Assembly: GCF_030380735.1 (NCBI RefSeq)
Contig: NZ_JAUDRZ010000026.1
Location: 434,001 to 498,000 of the forward strand
Reading direction: 5' to 3'
DNA from: Rhizobium sp. S152
Lineage (GTDB): Bacteria > Pseudomonadota > Alphaproteobacteria > Rhizobiales > Rhizobiaceae
Length of the DNA stretch: 64,000 bases
The translations under genes and the position numbers were made by a program. Numbering within the stretch: position 1 is the stretch's first letter; each line of letters begins with the position of its first letter. Of the stretch, positions 8,083 to 15,242 are shown piece by piece. The notes beneath the pieces were generated by a model. The model saw only the letters and a list, made by a program, of their open reading frames with translations, did no database searches and had not been told where the DNA came from.

Positions 8083-8433
8083 ATGTTGCGAGTTTCGCCC
8101 GGACTGAGTGTCGCGGTTCTTATTTTGCTGACCGCTTGCTCAACGACGGAGCCGCTCGTGACAGCCTCCACCACTCAGCCAAAGGCTCCGTCCCAGACTG
8201 ATCAGGCAGTGATTGCCGAAACCGTCGGGCGCTCCGACGCCACCATGCAGCCCTTGGCTTGGGCAAACCCTTCAACCGGGAGCGCCGGGGTGATCCAACG
8301 GATTGCACCTGTCTCAGGCGGCGGCCAAGGCTGCAGGGAATTTATCAGTACTCACCAAACGATCAGCGGCAGTTCGAGCCTGAATGGCATCGCATGCCCG
8401 GCCGACGAAAACCATTGGAAAATCAGTCGCTGA
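8083..8433 (+). CDS. Outer membrane lipoprotein, RT0821-like
   Basis: A 116-residue protein with a lipoprotein signal: hydrophobic SVAVLILL followed by a lipobox ending LTAC (Cys about residue 20). The C-terminal half (about 62-116, GCREFISTHQTISGSSS and a final Cys region) resembles the C-terminal part of RT0821/17-kDa antigen-type surface lipoproteins. The ATG at 8083 has GGAGG close upstream and is preferred over two earlier in-frame ATGs. Likely exported and lipid-anchored; role unknown. Confidence 0.7.
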   Translation: MLRVSPGLSVAVLILLTACSTTEPLVTASTTQPKAPSQTDQAVIAETVGRSDATMQPLAWANPSTGSAGVIQRIAPVSGGGQGCREFISTHQTISGSSSLNGIACPADENHWKISR

Positions 8434-8746
8434 CTGGCTGTCATGCTCTATTTCCGTGCTATTCGGATTTTCGTGTGGAACCCGCTTGGCGAACTCTCTC
8501 TCCAATTCGGCATGCGGGTGGCGATAGGGCATTGCAATAAACGACGACATCAGGCGAAGCGAGCAGCCCAGATAAACTTTCTTGCGCGCCGTAGCTTGCG
8601 ACCCGTCGGAGCCCACACGATTTGTTGCAGATTGGCAGCACCCAAGGGAATCCGGTTGTGTATAACGCACGCCACTTTACCAAATCAATTTGCATGCTAC
8701 CAATTACGCTTGCGTCGAATCGCGCGTGGACTGGGGGCAATTCAAT
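8434..8746. other. Intergenic, nothing recognised
   Basis: No supported gene between the lipoprotein and the deacylase; frames here have poor codon use. Confidence 0.45.
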
Positions 8747-9310
8747 ATGACGGCATCGATTGGACGCGCGGCATTGCTGGCGGCGAGTGGGATAAACATC
8801 TTGCTCCTGCCAGTGGCGGCTCACGCGGACGATAAAATTTTCGACGAATTGCGCTTTGGCGCGTCAGCTTCGATCCAGGACGGACACAGCCGCGAAGATG
8901 GAGTTTTCCCCGAAGTTACGGTCTTTTTCGATCCTTTCGGTCAGGATTCGGCGACCAACTGGAAGCAAACCCTTGCTCGCCCGCGACTAAACCTCGGCAC
9001 CTCGATCGGCACGTCCGGCGAAGCGACGCAGATTTTTGGCGGCCTAGCGTGGACCGTGAACTTCAACGAGAAAATCTTCGCGGAAGCCGGCTTCGGCGGC
9101 GTCTGGCACAATGGCGACCTGGACAACAGCGTCGATGGCCCGGACCTCGGCTGTCGGTTCCTGTTCCACGAATATGTCGGTGCCGGTTATAGGTTCGACG
9201 CACACTGGAACGTCGTAGCTCAAGTCGCGCATTCGTCGCATGCAAATCTTTGCGACGGCCCGAACAACGGCATGACTCGAGCCGGCATCCAAGTGGGTTA
9301 CAAATTCTAG
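8747..9310 (+). CDS. PagL-like lipid A 3-O-deacylase (acyloxyacyl hydrolase)
   Basis: A 187-residue outer membrane protein with a signal peptide (hydrophobic to PVAAHADD) and alternating beta strands ending in the aromatic GIQVGYKF typical of outer membrane barrels. The HSSHANLC motif near the C-terminus fits the His-x-Ser catalytic pair of PagL, which removes the 3-O acyl chain of lipid A. The ATG at 8747 precedes the signal peptide; the frame is open further upstream but lacks sense. It stands alone between the lipoprotein and a convergent HAD gene. Confidence 0.75.
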   Translation: MTASIGRAALLAASGINILLLPVAAHADDKIFDELRFGASASIQDGHSREDGVFPEVTVFFDPFGQDSATNWKQTLARPRLNLGTSIGTSGEATQIFGGLAWTVNFNEKIFAEAGFGGVWHNGDLDNSVDGPDLGCRFLFHEYVGAGYRFDAHWNVVAQVAHSSHANLCDGPNNGMTRAGIQVGYKF

Positions 9311-9494
9311 ACTTCTTCAGCTTGCCGGGTGCAACCATTCGAAAGGACGTCGCGCCGAGACGTTGACCTGGAAGAACTTGCAAACAATCGTCGGGCTGTT
9401 TTGACTGAACGAACCTGCGTCATAATCTCACAAACGGAGGAGTCTAGACCGCTCCTCCCGAAGTTAGTTTCACGCTCAGCCGCTGCAAAATCCG

Positions 9495-10184
9495 TCACGC
9501 CAAGAGCAACTCAGCTGCCTCGGTCAAGTTTGCAACTTCTGCATACGGCATCCAATCCGGATTACCGATTTCACCTCGCCGGTTGACCCAGATTCCACGT
9601 AACCCGAGCTCGTGGCGCGCCTTCATGTCCCAATACATTCCCATCGCAACGTGGACGGTTTCGTCGGGCGTGACGTTTATTGCGCGATAGCCGAATTCAA
9701 AGAATTCAATAGAAGGCTTGTATGACTGAGCCTGCTCTGCGGTAATGACGTAATCGAAGGGCACCCCGATTTTGTTGATTGTGGGAGCAATCAGATCGTC
9801 GTCCGAATTAGTGAAGACCGCCAATTTATAACGCCCGCTCAATCTCCTGAGAGCTTCGGGGACCTCTGGGTGCGGACCCATGGTCGTCGGTGACGCGGCT
9901 ATGCGTTCGATATCCTCGTTGCTTGGTTCGATGCCATGCTCACCAAAAGCCGCCCGAAAACCGTCACGCAATATGGCTCTGTACTTGCGGTAAGGCTTTT
10001 CGGACGTCAGACGTCGGCTCCAAGCGGAATAGCTGTCGAGGATATCCGACGGGTTCGTCTTCTCTTTCACACCGTGAGCGGAAATGACGACACCGATCTC
10101 GTGCAGAAGAACCTCGTACCACTGCACGAGCGTTCCATAGCAATCGAACGTGATTACCTTCGGTTTTGAGTCCAGCTCGATCAT
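9495..10184 (-). CDS. HAD-superfamily hydrolase, haloacid dehalogenase type II-like
   Basis: A 229-residue protein with HAD motifs in order: VITFDCYGTLVQW (motif I, nucleophile Asp about residue 13; the usual second Asp is Tyr, as in L-2-haloacid dehalogenases), AVFTNSDDDLI (motif II Thr/Asn), SYKPSIEFFEFG (motif III Lys) and a final acidic region where WDMKARHELGLRGIWVNR follows. It probably hydrolyses a haloacid or phosphate ester. The ATG at 10184 has GAGGA upstream. Monocistronic. Confidence 0.85.
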   Translation of the reverse strand: MIELDSKPKVITFDCYGTLVQWYEVLLHEIGVVISAHGVKEKTNPSDILDSYSAWSRRLTSEKPYRKYRAILRDGFRAAFGEHGIEPSNEDIERIAASPTTMGPHPEVPEALRRLSGRYKLAVFTNSDDDLIAPTINKIGVPFDYVITAEQAQSYKPSIEFFEFGYRAINVTPDETVHVAMGMYWDMKARHELGLRGIWVNRRGEIGNPDWMPYAEVANLTEAAELLLA

Positions 10185-10331
10185 CGCGGTTCCTCGGTTC
10201 ACATGGAGTTGCTCAAAAAGAGATAGTCAATCTGCCGCCATTTCCAGGACAAGAGCATAGTTTTGAAGGACAGGTCCAAAGCTTAGGCGCACGCTGATGC
10301 GCTGCAACTGTGTTGACACAGCAATGAAAGA

Positions 10332-10346
10332 GAACATAATAGGAAC
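10332..10346 (+). promoter_or_regulatory. LexA (SOS) box GAAC-N7-GAAC
   Basis: GAACATAATAGGAAC matches the alphaproteobacterial LexA operator in its GAAC-N7-GAAC orientation and is AT-rich in the centre. The identical box occurs at 35334-35348 before a homologous gene at nearly the same distance from the start codon, which supports a real, conserved site. Confidence 0.7.
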
Positions 10347-10374
10347 ATCCGTAACCATTATGAGGAATGCGGCC

Positions 10375-10740
10375 GTGACTAAAACGCACATAGCACGCTC
10401 GCGCGCCGAAGAGGTTTCTAGTGCCAACTGGACACCGCTGGCACGAGCGACGATAGCGGAAATCCATCCGGTGCTATTGGCAATCTCAATCTCGAAGACC
10501 AATTTCAAGGATTGGTCTGCCTCCTCAGAGAAGCTGGCCATGTCGAGTAACGCCGCAAAACAGATCGATCAGGACTACGAAGTGGATGCTGCCCTTGCCT
10601 TCCATGACGATGACGCGAAGGCGACGGTTGCGACACTCCTCGGAGACATCAAGCATCTCAGAATGCAGCTGCTGACGGACGTCGCCATGAGCCACGGGAT
10701 GACGCGTGGATGGACACCCAAAATAGAGCGGGACGCCTGA
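10375..10740 (+). CDS. In-frame fusion/deletion copy of the 35376-35931 gene pair
   Basis: The first about 45 codons (TKTHIARSRAEE to NFKDWS) match the N-terminus of the protein at 35376; from the ATG at 10540 the last 66 codons (YEVDAALAFHDDDAKATVAT to RGWTPKIERDA) match the whole protein at 35728. About 70 codons of the first gene are missing, so the two genes are now one 121-codon frame. It starts at a GTG with GAGGAA upstream, or the second part may be translated alone from 10540. The SOS box upstream is conserved. Function is unknown; the next gene begins one base after the stop. Confidence 0.65.
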   Translation: MTKTHIARSRAEEVSSANWTPLARATIAEIHPVLLAISISKTNFKDWSASSEKLAMSSNAAKQIDQDYEVDAALAFHDDDAKATVATLLGDIKHLRMQLLTDVAMSHGMTRGWTPKIERDA

Positions 10741-10741
10741 G

Positions 10742-11059
10742 ATGCTGGACAAGGTTCGACCTGAACGAAAGCAAAGCTTTGACGACGCATTCGGAAAGTG
10801 GTGGACGGTCGAAAAGCCCCGATATGGCGAACTCGTCAGTGAGACAGTCGCTAAAACTGTGTTCAGAGCGGGCTACGCTACAGGTCGCAGACCAAACTTG
10901 GATCGCTACGTCTTTGCGGTTGGAAAATTCCGGATAACCGTATGGGCAACCGGGCTGATGGACGCGAAGCGCAGGGCCACGGTTGAGGCGGATGTGCGGG
11001 CAGCAAAACGCGGTTGCAAGCGGCCGAAGGCCGGATGGGTCTTAAAGGAGGTCGTATAA
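10742..11059 (+). CDS. Hypothetical protein, SOS-box operon second gene
   Basis: A 105-residue basic protein with no hydrophobic segment. The tail (RAAKRGCKRPKAGWVLKEVV) is strongly basic and might bind nucleic acid. Its ATG follows the previous stop by one base, so it is co-transcribed with the SOS-box gene at 10375. The paralogous locus at 35 kb lacks a copy. I do not recognise it. Confidence 0.6.
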   Translation: MLDKVRPERKQSFDDAFGKWWTVEKPRYGELVSETVAKTVFRAGYATGRRPNLDRYVFAVGKFRITVWATGLMDAKRRATVEADVRAAKRGCKRPKAGWVLKEVV

Positions 11060-11267
11060 GGTGACTGGTCTGGTTTCGGCTTCAACAAGGGCTAAAAACT
11101 AGATTGGCGGCGCTGGAAGCATCACCCTCACAGGACATCTGCGAGGCTGGAAGCCGCTAAGTTCATGGTGACGTTGGTAACGAATGCCCCCCGGGAGTGA
11201 CGTTCTAGCAGAGCGACGGTCTTGAGTTTCGCTCGCCATTGCGCGCATCGAGCGCCGAACCACATTG

Positions 11268-11528
11268 TCACACTGTGCGACCGAGCTGCCTGAGAAAGTC
11301 CACCGCGGATTTCTTGTGCATCCTTAGATCGATCCCGCGTCGCGGGTCTCGTGCGTTCACAAGCGATTTCATTTTGTCGGGATCGATGATAATCACGACG
11401 TCGGCATCAGTCACGTCGACGGAAAATCCCTCTTGCAACAAGCGATCGACATAGGCTTTCACTGCTTCTGCACTCAAAGATATTCCCGGCCAGATGTGGT
11501 GTGCCAATCTGATCGCCTCAATGGACAC
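11268..11528 (-). CDS. Small hypothetical protein, paralogue of 32689-32898
   Basis: An 86-residue protein. Residues 23-86 align along their whole length with the protein at 32689-32898: both begin VKAYVDRLL(Q/R)EGF, continue with a DV..AD/ED..VIIIDP strand region and end FLRQLGR-V or YLKQLHR-V. It overlaps the end of the upstream DUF982 gene by 11 bases and is probably co-transcribed from the stress promoter at 11826. Family and function unknown. Confidence 0.7.
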   Translation of the reverse strand: MSIEAIRLAHHIWPGISLSAEAVKAYVDRLLQEGFSVDVTDADVVIIIDPDKMKSLVNARDPRRGIDLRMHKKSAVDFLRQLGRTV

Positions 11529-11793
11529 GTCCCTCTGGCTCTAAGTCGAGCTCGGCTTGACGAGCGGCCTTCACAAAAGCCTTGCGTGCCTTTCCAGCTT
11601 TTGTCTCGTTCTGCTGGCATCCAAGGCAGGCTACCAACGCATCACGCCATACCGTATCGTTTGGGCGCTTGGGCCAACGGCTTGAGAGGAGCAACTCGGT
11701 CAATTCTACGATGGTGGCCGCGTCATGCCAGCGGTGCGATCCATCGAACCTGACCGAAAGGTGTTTGATTTTGACAGGGGAGGAAACGAACAT
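11518..11793 (-). CDS. DUF982 protein
   Basis: A 91-residue protein with the DUF982 pattern: ELTELLLSSRWPKRPNDTVW, then DALVACLGCQ and ARKAFVKAARQA. Earlier in-frame ATGs (11841, 11859) lie in the stress promoter at 11826-11850, so the ATG at 11793, with AAGGGTG upstream, is chosen. It heads a two-gene operon with 11268-11528. Function unknown; rhizobia carry many copies. Confidence 0.8.
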   Translation of the reverse strand: MFVSSPVKIKHLSVRFDGSHRWHDAATIVELTELLLSSRWPKRPNDTVWRDALVACLGCQQNETKAGKARKAFVKAARQAELDLEPEGRVH

Positions 11794-11825
11794 TTTGCGT
11801 GCACCCTTGCTAGGCTTAACCGCAT

Positions 11826-11850
11826 AACCGTGTGCGGGCATAAACGTTCC
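11826..11850 (-). promoter_or_regulatory. EcfG/RpoE2-type promoter of the DUF982 operon
   Basis: Reverse strand GGAAC (11846-11850), 18 bases, TT (11826-11827). It fixes the downstream start at 11793. Confidence 0.5.
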
Positions 11851-12049
11851 ATGCAGCAACGCCTTTTGCTGCTAAGGAAATGCTGAGCTTTCAGCAAATT
11901 AGTCGTCGTTTTATGGTCACTCTCCCTGTGCTCGCTCCCCGTTACTCTCCCACGGACGCTGTAGAACCACCGTTGGTCTCATCCAAGAAGCTGGCCTCAC
12001 CTCCCGCATCTGCGACAACAGCGAGTTCAGCACGCTGATAGGGAGCCTT

Positions 12050-12074
12050 GGAACCATAGGGCTCAATCGGCGTT
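12050..12074 (+). promoter_or_regulatory. EcfG/RpoE2-type stress promoter
   Basis: GGAAC (12050-12054), 16 bases, CGTT (12071-12074): a perfect match, 33 bases before the ATG at 12108 and pointing at it. Confidence 0.72.
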
Positions 12075-12107
12075 CACTAGCAGGTTTCCCAGCACCCGGA
12101 GGTTCGA

Positions 12108-12422
12108 ATGCCTACTAGGATAGGCTCTAGCGAGCTCAGGCTTTTGCACAAAGTGCTACGCGACGCCGGGTACCTGGTGCGGGAACCTTCCGACGATGCA
12201 GCTGAGACGAACGTGGCCGCGATGTTGCTGATCCAGCTCTTCACCGAAGGGGTAACAGACCCAGAAGAGCTATCACGCCAGCTCGAGTTCCGCTTTGGGA
12301 AGCATCCTAAGGCGCTCCAAGGTCTTCCAGCGTTCGTACCGAACAACGCAATTCGGGGGCTGACGCCACCTGAGCATGCCGGGAAAAGGTCGCCTAACTG
12401 GGGCATTCGTAAAGCCCATTAA
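12108..12422 (+). CDS. Small stress-type hypothetical protein
   Basis: A 104-residue soluble protein with a helical core (SSELRLLHKVLRDAGY, then AAMLLIQLFTEGVTDPEELS) and a polar tail. The short gene at 20531 has a similar opening. GGAGG precedes the ATG and a perfect EcfG promoter lies upstream, so it is probably a general stress regulon member. Function unknown. Confidence 0.72.
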   Translation: MPTRIGSSELRLLHKVLRDAGYLVREPSDDAAETNVAAMLLIQLFTEGVTDPEELSRQLEFRFGKHPKALQGLPAFVPNNAIRGLTPPEHAGKRSPNWGIRKAH

Positions 12423-12863
12423 GCCGACTTCTACAGCGATGTACTATCTTTCGTCGCCAATAACGATTCCCAGCCCGCAGATGTACTTATCCGTTGGATG
12501 CCCAGCTTTCTCGGCCTGCACGAGGTTGTCGTCCAGTCAGCTACCTTAACCGCTTTCGCCAAGTGGTCCGAAATCGCCCGACGAATGAATTCCTGTCGCT
12601 CTCCCCTGGAGGTCGCGTGAGTGCATCCACTGCGGCAATAACGGCCGCTGGATGCCCTCTTTTCTCTTCCATCAATCGTCCACGCCCAAGCCCTCTTAGG
12701 CCATCGATCACGATCCTTTCGCGCCGTGGGAGTTGTGCTGGCAATTCGTGCAATAAAGTTGATGTTCATTATTCGTTCCGCTAAACCACTGGAGTCAGCA
12801 TCGCGCTCCCGAATATTACCGTGACGAAAGATTTGAATGGCGAGGATAAAAGCTGTTGAGCCA
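12423..12863. other. Intergenic, no supported gene
   Basis: A long reverse-strand frame (12431-13372) covers this stretch and overlaps the forward gene at 12864, but has no good start or recognisable protein. Some fragments (GERQEFIRRAISDHL) look protein-like, so a decayed gene is possible. Confidence 0.4.
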
Positions 12864-13082
12864 ATGGCAACAACCTTACGGGCATTGAAGGGGGCAGTCA
12901 TCATCGTCGAGTGCCAGCGGTGCCAAATCCTCGGGGAGATGGATCGGAAAGTGATCGTTAAGCGGTTCAAAGCCAGCGCGTCTGTCTTGCGCGTCCGGCG
13001 GGGGCTTGTCGGCGTGTGCGACCGCATGCAGTTCGATGATGGCGAAGACGGTTGCTTGGCCATCATCAAGGCCCGCTCGTAG
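12864..13082 (+). CDS. Small Cys-pair hypothetical protein
   Basis: A 72-residue protein with VIIVECQRCQILGEMDRKVI near the N-terminus and a late Cys. It resembles small rhizobial proteins with a zinc-ribbon-like CxxC pair, but the second pair is incomplete here. Codon use favours G/C at third positions, which supports coding. The start at 12864 is preferred to 12837, without a strong ribosome binding site for either. Function unknown. Confidence 0.5.
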   Translation: MATTLRALKGAVIIVECQRCQILGEMDRKVIVKRFKASASVLRVRRGLVGVCDRMQFDDGEDGCLAIIKARS

Positions 13083-13362
13083 GGGCCTGGTCGCTCGCTC
13101 GGACTAGGGTCAGCGCACGACGTGATGACCGCCACACCGACCTCTTCCGGGGCTTTGATGCGTGCCCGCCTGGCGAGTTCAGGGGTCGCCTCGCCACCCT
13201 TCGCTTTGCGATGCCCAAGTTTTACTCGAGACCGAACGCCTGCACCGGGATCGCGCGTCGCCTTTGAAGAAATTGACGCAGTCTGACCTCCCGATTGAAA
13301 CTTGGATAGGTCGTCGTCGTTATAGAAGCAATCCGCGAAAGTCGGCAAAATCGGAAAAGGCC

Positions 13363-13689
13363 ATGAGAACAATTTTTATCACCGCAGCTATTGCGCTCGT
13401 TGCAACGCAGTCTTTTGCGATCTCGCGGTTAAATCCGCAGTCGATGACCTGTGATAGAGCCAGGGCTACGGTCCACAACCAAGGTGCAGTCATCTTTCGC
13501 TGGACGTCTCCACGGGGACTACCAATCTACGATCGCTTCATTCGCAACAGCCGATACTGCGAAGCGAACGAATATGCGGAATGGAAAAACATCCCGACGA
13601 GAGACGATCGGTCTTGCCCGGTTCTGGCGTGTCGCAACCTGGACTTACGACCTGGGAGCGGTTTCTTCATCCCAGATAACAGTCTTTGA
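13363..13689 (+). CDS. Secreted Cys-containing hypothetical protein
   Basis: A 108-residue protein with a signal peptide (TIFITAAIALVATQSFA) and four cysteines in CDRARATV, YCEANEY and CPVLAC, spaced as in a family of small rhizobial periplasmic proteins that carry GAV(I/V)..W....YDRF..(N/D).RYC. Likely disulphide-bonded and exported. The ATG at 13363 is chosen because it starts the signal peptide. Function unknown. Confidence 0.7.
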   Translation: MRTIFITAAIALVATQSFAISRLNPQSMTCDRARATVHNQGAVIFRWTSPRGLPIYDRFIRNSRYCEANEYAEWKNIPTRDDRSCPVLACRNLDLRPGSGFFIPDNSL

Positions 13690-13770
13690 CGCTATCCGGC
13701 CCAGCATCTTGCCGCGGAACTTCCGCCCAGAGCCACCTAACCTCGCCGCGATCCGTCTCAGCAAATGATT

Positions 13771-13864
13771 TTGTTCGACCAACCCGAACCTGATTGTTCG
13801 GCGATCCGAACGAGATAGTTCGAATGTCGAGTTAGACTCTGTCTTGATCCTGGGTAGTATCGTC
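13771..13864. repeat. 94-bp dispersed repeat, copy A
   Basis: This stretch matches 39688-39781 at 77 of 94 positions by eye, in the same orientation and without gaps. It contains nested dyads, including TTGTTCGG-N4-CCGAACGA and a GTTCG/CGAAC pair, and ends GTATCGTC in both copies. It lies between the gene at 13363 and the convergent kinase gene. It could be a regulatory RNA, a protein-binding array or a small mobile repeat. Confidence 0.7.
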
Positions 13865-13961
13865 GCGTCAGCGAGGCTTGTGTGGGAGTTCGGTGTCCTC
13901 CCATCCTCGACCGCGACAATCTTGTTCGCCGGCCAAGATCGCCAACTGCGACGGTCAGTCG

Positions 13962-15125
13962 TCACAAAGCGCCGGACGGAATTGAAAGGCGGACATCGAC
14001 CCCATTCTCCTGCCACTCGTAATCGATCGAGCCGCCGAAGTGTCCTTTTACCGAGGTCGAAATAAGACGTGAGCCGAAACCGGTCCTTTCGGGGAGCGGA
14101 ACTGACGCACTGCCTCGCTCCGACCAATTCAGATGTAGCGCAGTGTCCTCGGTCCATTCGACCGTCAAAACGCCCTCAGAGCTAGCGAGCGCACCATACT
14201 TGGCGGCGTTGGTCGCAAGTTCGTGCAAGATCAGAGCCATGCTCGTGATAGACCGCGCGGACACCTTCGTGTCTGCTGGGCCAGTAACCCGGATCGTCGC
14301 GGACCCATCACGGGCATAGGGAGATAGGATTTCCTCTATCACGTGCGAAAGCGGGATATCGACGCCCTCCGCGGCCTCGGGATTTTCCATCACTCCCGGT
14401 TGGACAAGTTCGTGGGCCCGTCCCAACGCGCTGAGTCTTCCGCGAACGGCCCGGGCATAGTCGTCCACGTTGGTCGCCTGTTTCGCGCTCATGTGGAGCA
14501 GCGAGTCCATAAGTGCAAAGATGTTCTTCACTCGGTGATTTAGTTCCCGGAGTAGCAGAAGTCGTACTTCTTCAGCTTTCGCTTTTGCCTGCTCGTTTCG
14601 ATGGCGTTCGATTGCGATTGCGGTCGTGCGCGTCACCATGCTGATAATCTCGAGATCGCGGGCGTTGGGCTCCTTCGCTTCGTGGTAATAGTTTGCGAAC
14701 GTACCGAGCACCTTTCCGTCAGACGCGAGGATCGGCATGGACCAACACGCCCTTAGACCGTGTCTGATCGCCACGTCTCGGTAGTCAGCCCAAAGCGGAT
14801 CGGTTTCGATATCCGTGACGATCACCGGCTGCGCTTTGAATGCAGCGGTTCCGCACGACCCTACCCCAATGGCAACTGGTATCCCGTTGACAGCTGCGTT
14901 GTATTCCGGCGGGAGGCTCGGCGCAGCGCCCTCGATGAGGCGTTGTCCATCATCTGAGACTAGCAGCACTGAAGCCAGCATCTCACCGTTCGTCGGCTTC
15001 TCAACTGTGAGAATAATGTCGCGAAGAACGTCTTGGAGCGGGCCACCGATAGCAACGCGAGTCAAAATCTCTCGTTCTGCGATGACAAGGTCGGAAAAGC
15101 CCGACATGAGGTTCACGAATTCCAT
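13962..15125 (-). CDS. GAF-domain HWE-family sensor histidine kinase
   Basis: A 387-residue soluble kinase. A GAF domain (about 18-175, with GVGSCGTAAF and VTDIETDPLW) is followed by a HWE dimerisation domain whose H-box is ELNHRVKN (phospho-acceptor His about 197), an N-box LHELATNAAKYGAL, and a WSERG motif. HWE kinases in alphaproteobacteria often feed the PhyR-NepR-EcfG general stress pathway or act in light signalling. It is divergent from the bacteriophytochrome gene, suggesting shared control. The start is the longest open one; residue 7 is an alternative. Confidence 0.9.
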   Translation of the reverse strand: MEFVNLMSGFSDLVIAEREILTRVAIGGPLQDVLRDIILTVEKPTNGEMLASVLLVSDDGQRLIEGAAPSLPPEYNAAVNGIPVAIGVGSCGTAAFKAQPVIVTDIETDPLWADYRDVAIRHGLRACWSMPILASDGKVLGTFANYYHEAKEPNARDLEIISMVTRTTAIAIERHRNEQAKAKAEEVRLLLLRELNHRVKNIFALMDSLLHMSAKQATNVDDYARAVRGRLSALGRAHELVQPGVMENPEAAEGVDIPLSHVIEEILSPYARDGSATIRVTGPADTKVSARSITSMALILHELATNAAKYGALASSEGVLTVEWTEDTALHLNWSERGSASVPLPERTGFGSRLISTSVKGHFGGSIDYEWQENGVDVRLSIPSGAL

Positions 15126-15242
15126 CTGCGCTTTCTATTCGGTTTCCCGCCCATCTTGCTGCGAGAAGACACTGCGTTACATAAGGAGGAGCCGACAGAA
15201 GTCACGGAACATCTTTATTCTTTGCTAGTGCGGGAAACGTCA

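Noticed and set aside
9495..10184. Part of the SOS module at 10.3 kb
   Set aside because: It is divergent from the SOS-box gene, has a normal HAD sequence and no homologue beside the second module copy at 35 kb.
12090..12120. GGTTCGAATGCC resembling a tRNA T-loop
   Set aside because: No acceptor or anticodon arms pair around it; the bases are the ribosome binding site and start of the gene at 12108.
12431..13372. Reverse-strand open frame of 313 codons
   Set aside because: It has no start site or recognisable domain, its composition is unusual, and it overlaps the forward gene at 12864 that has better codon use.
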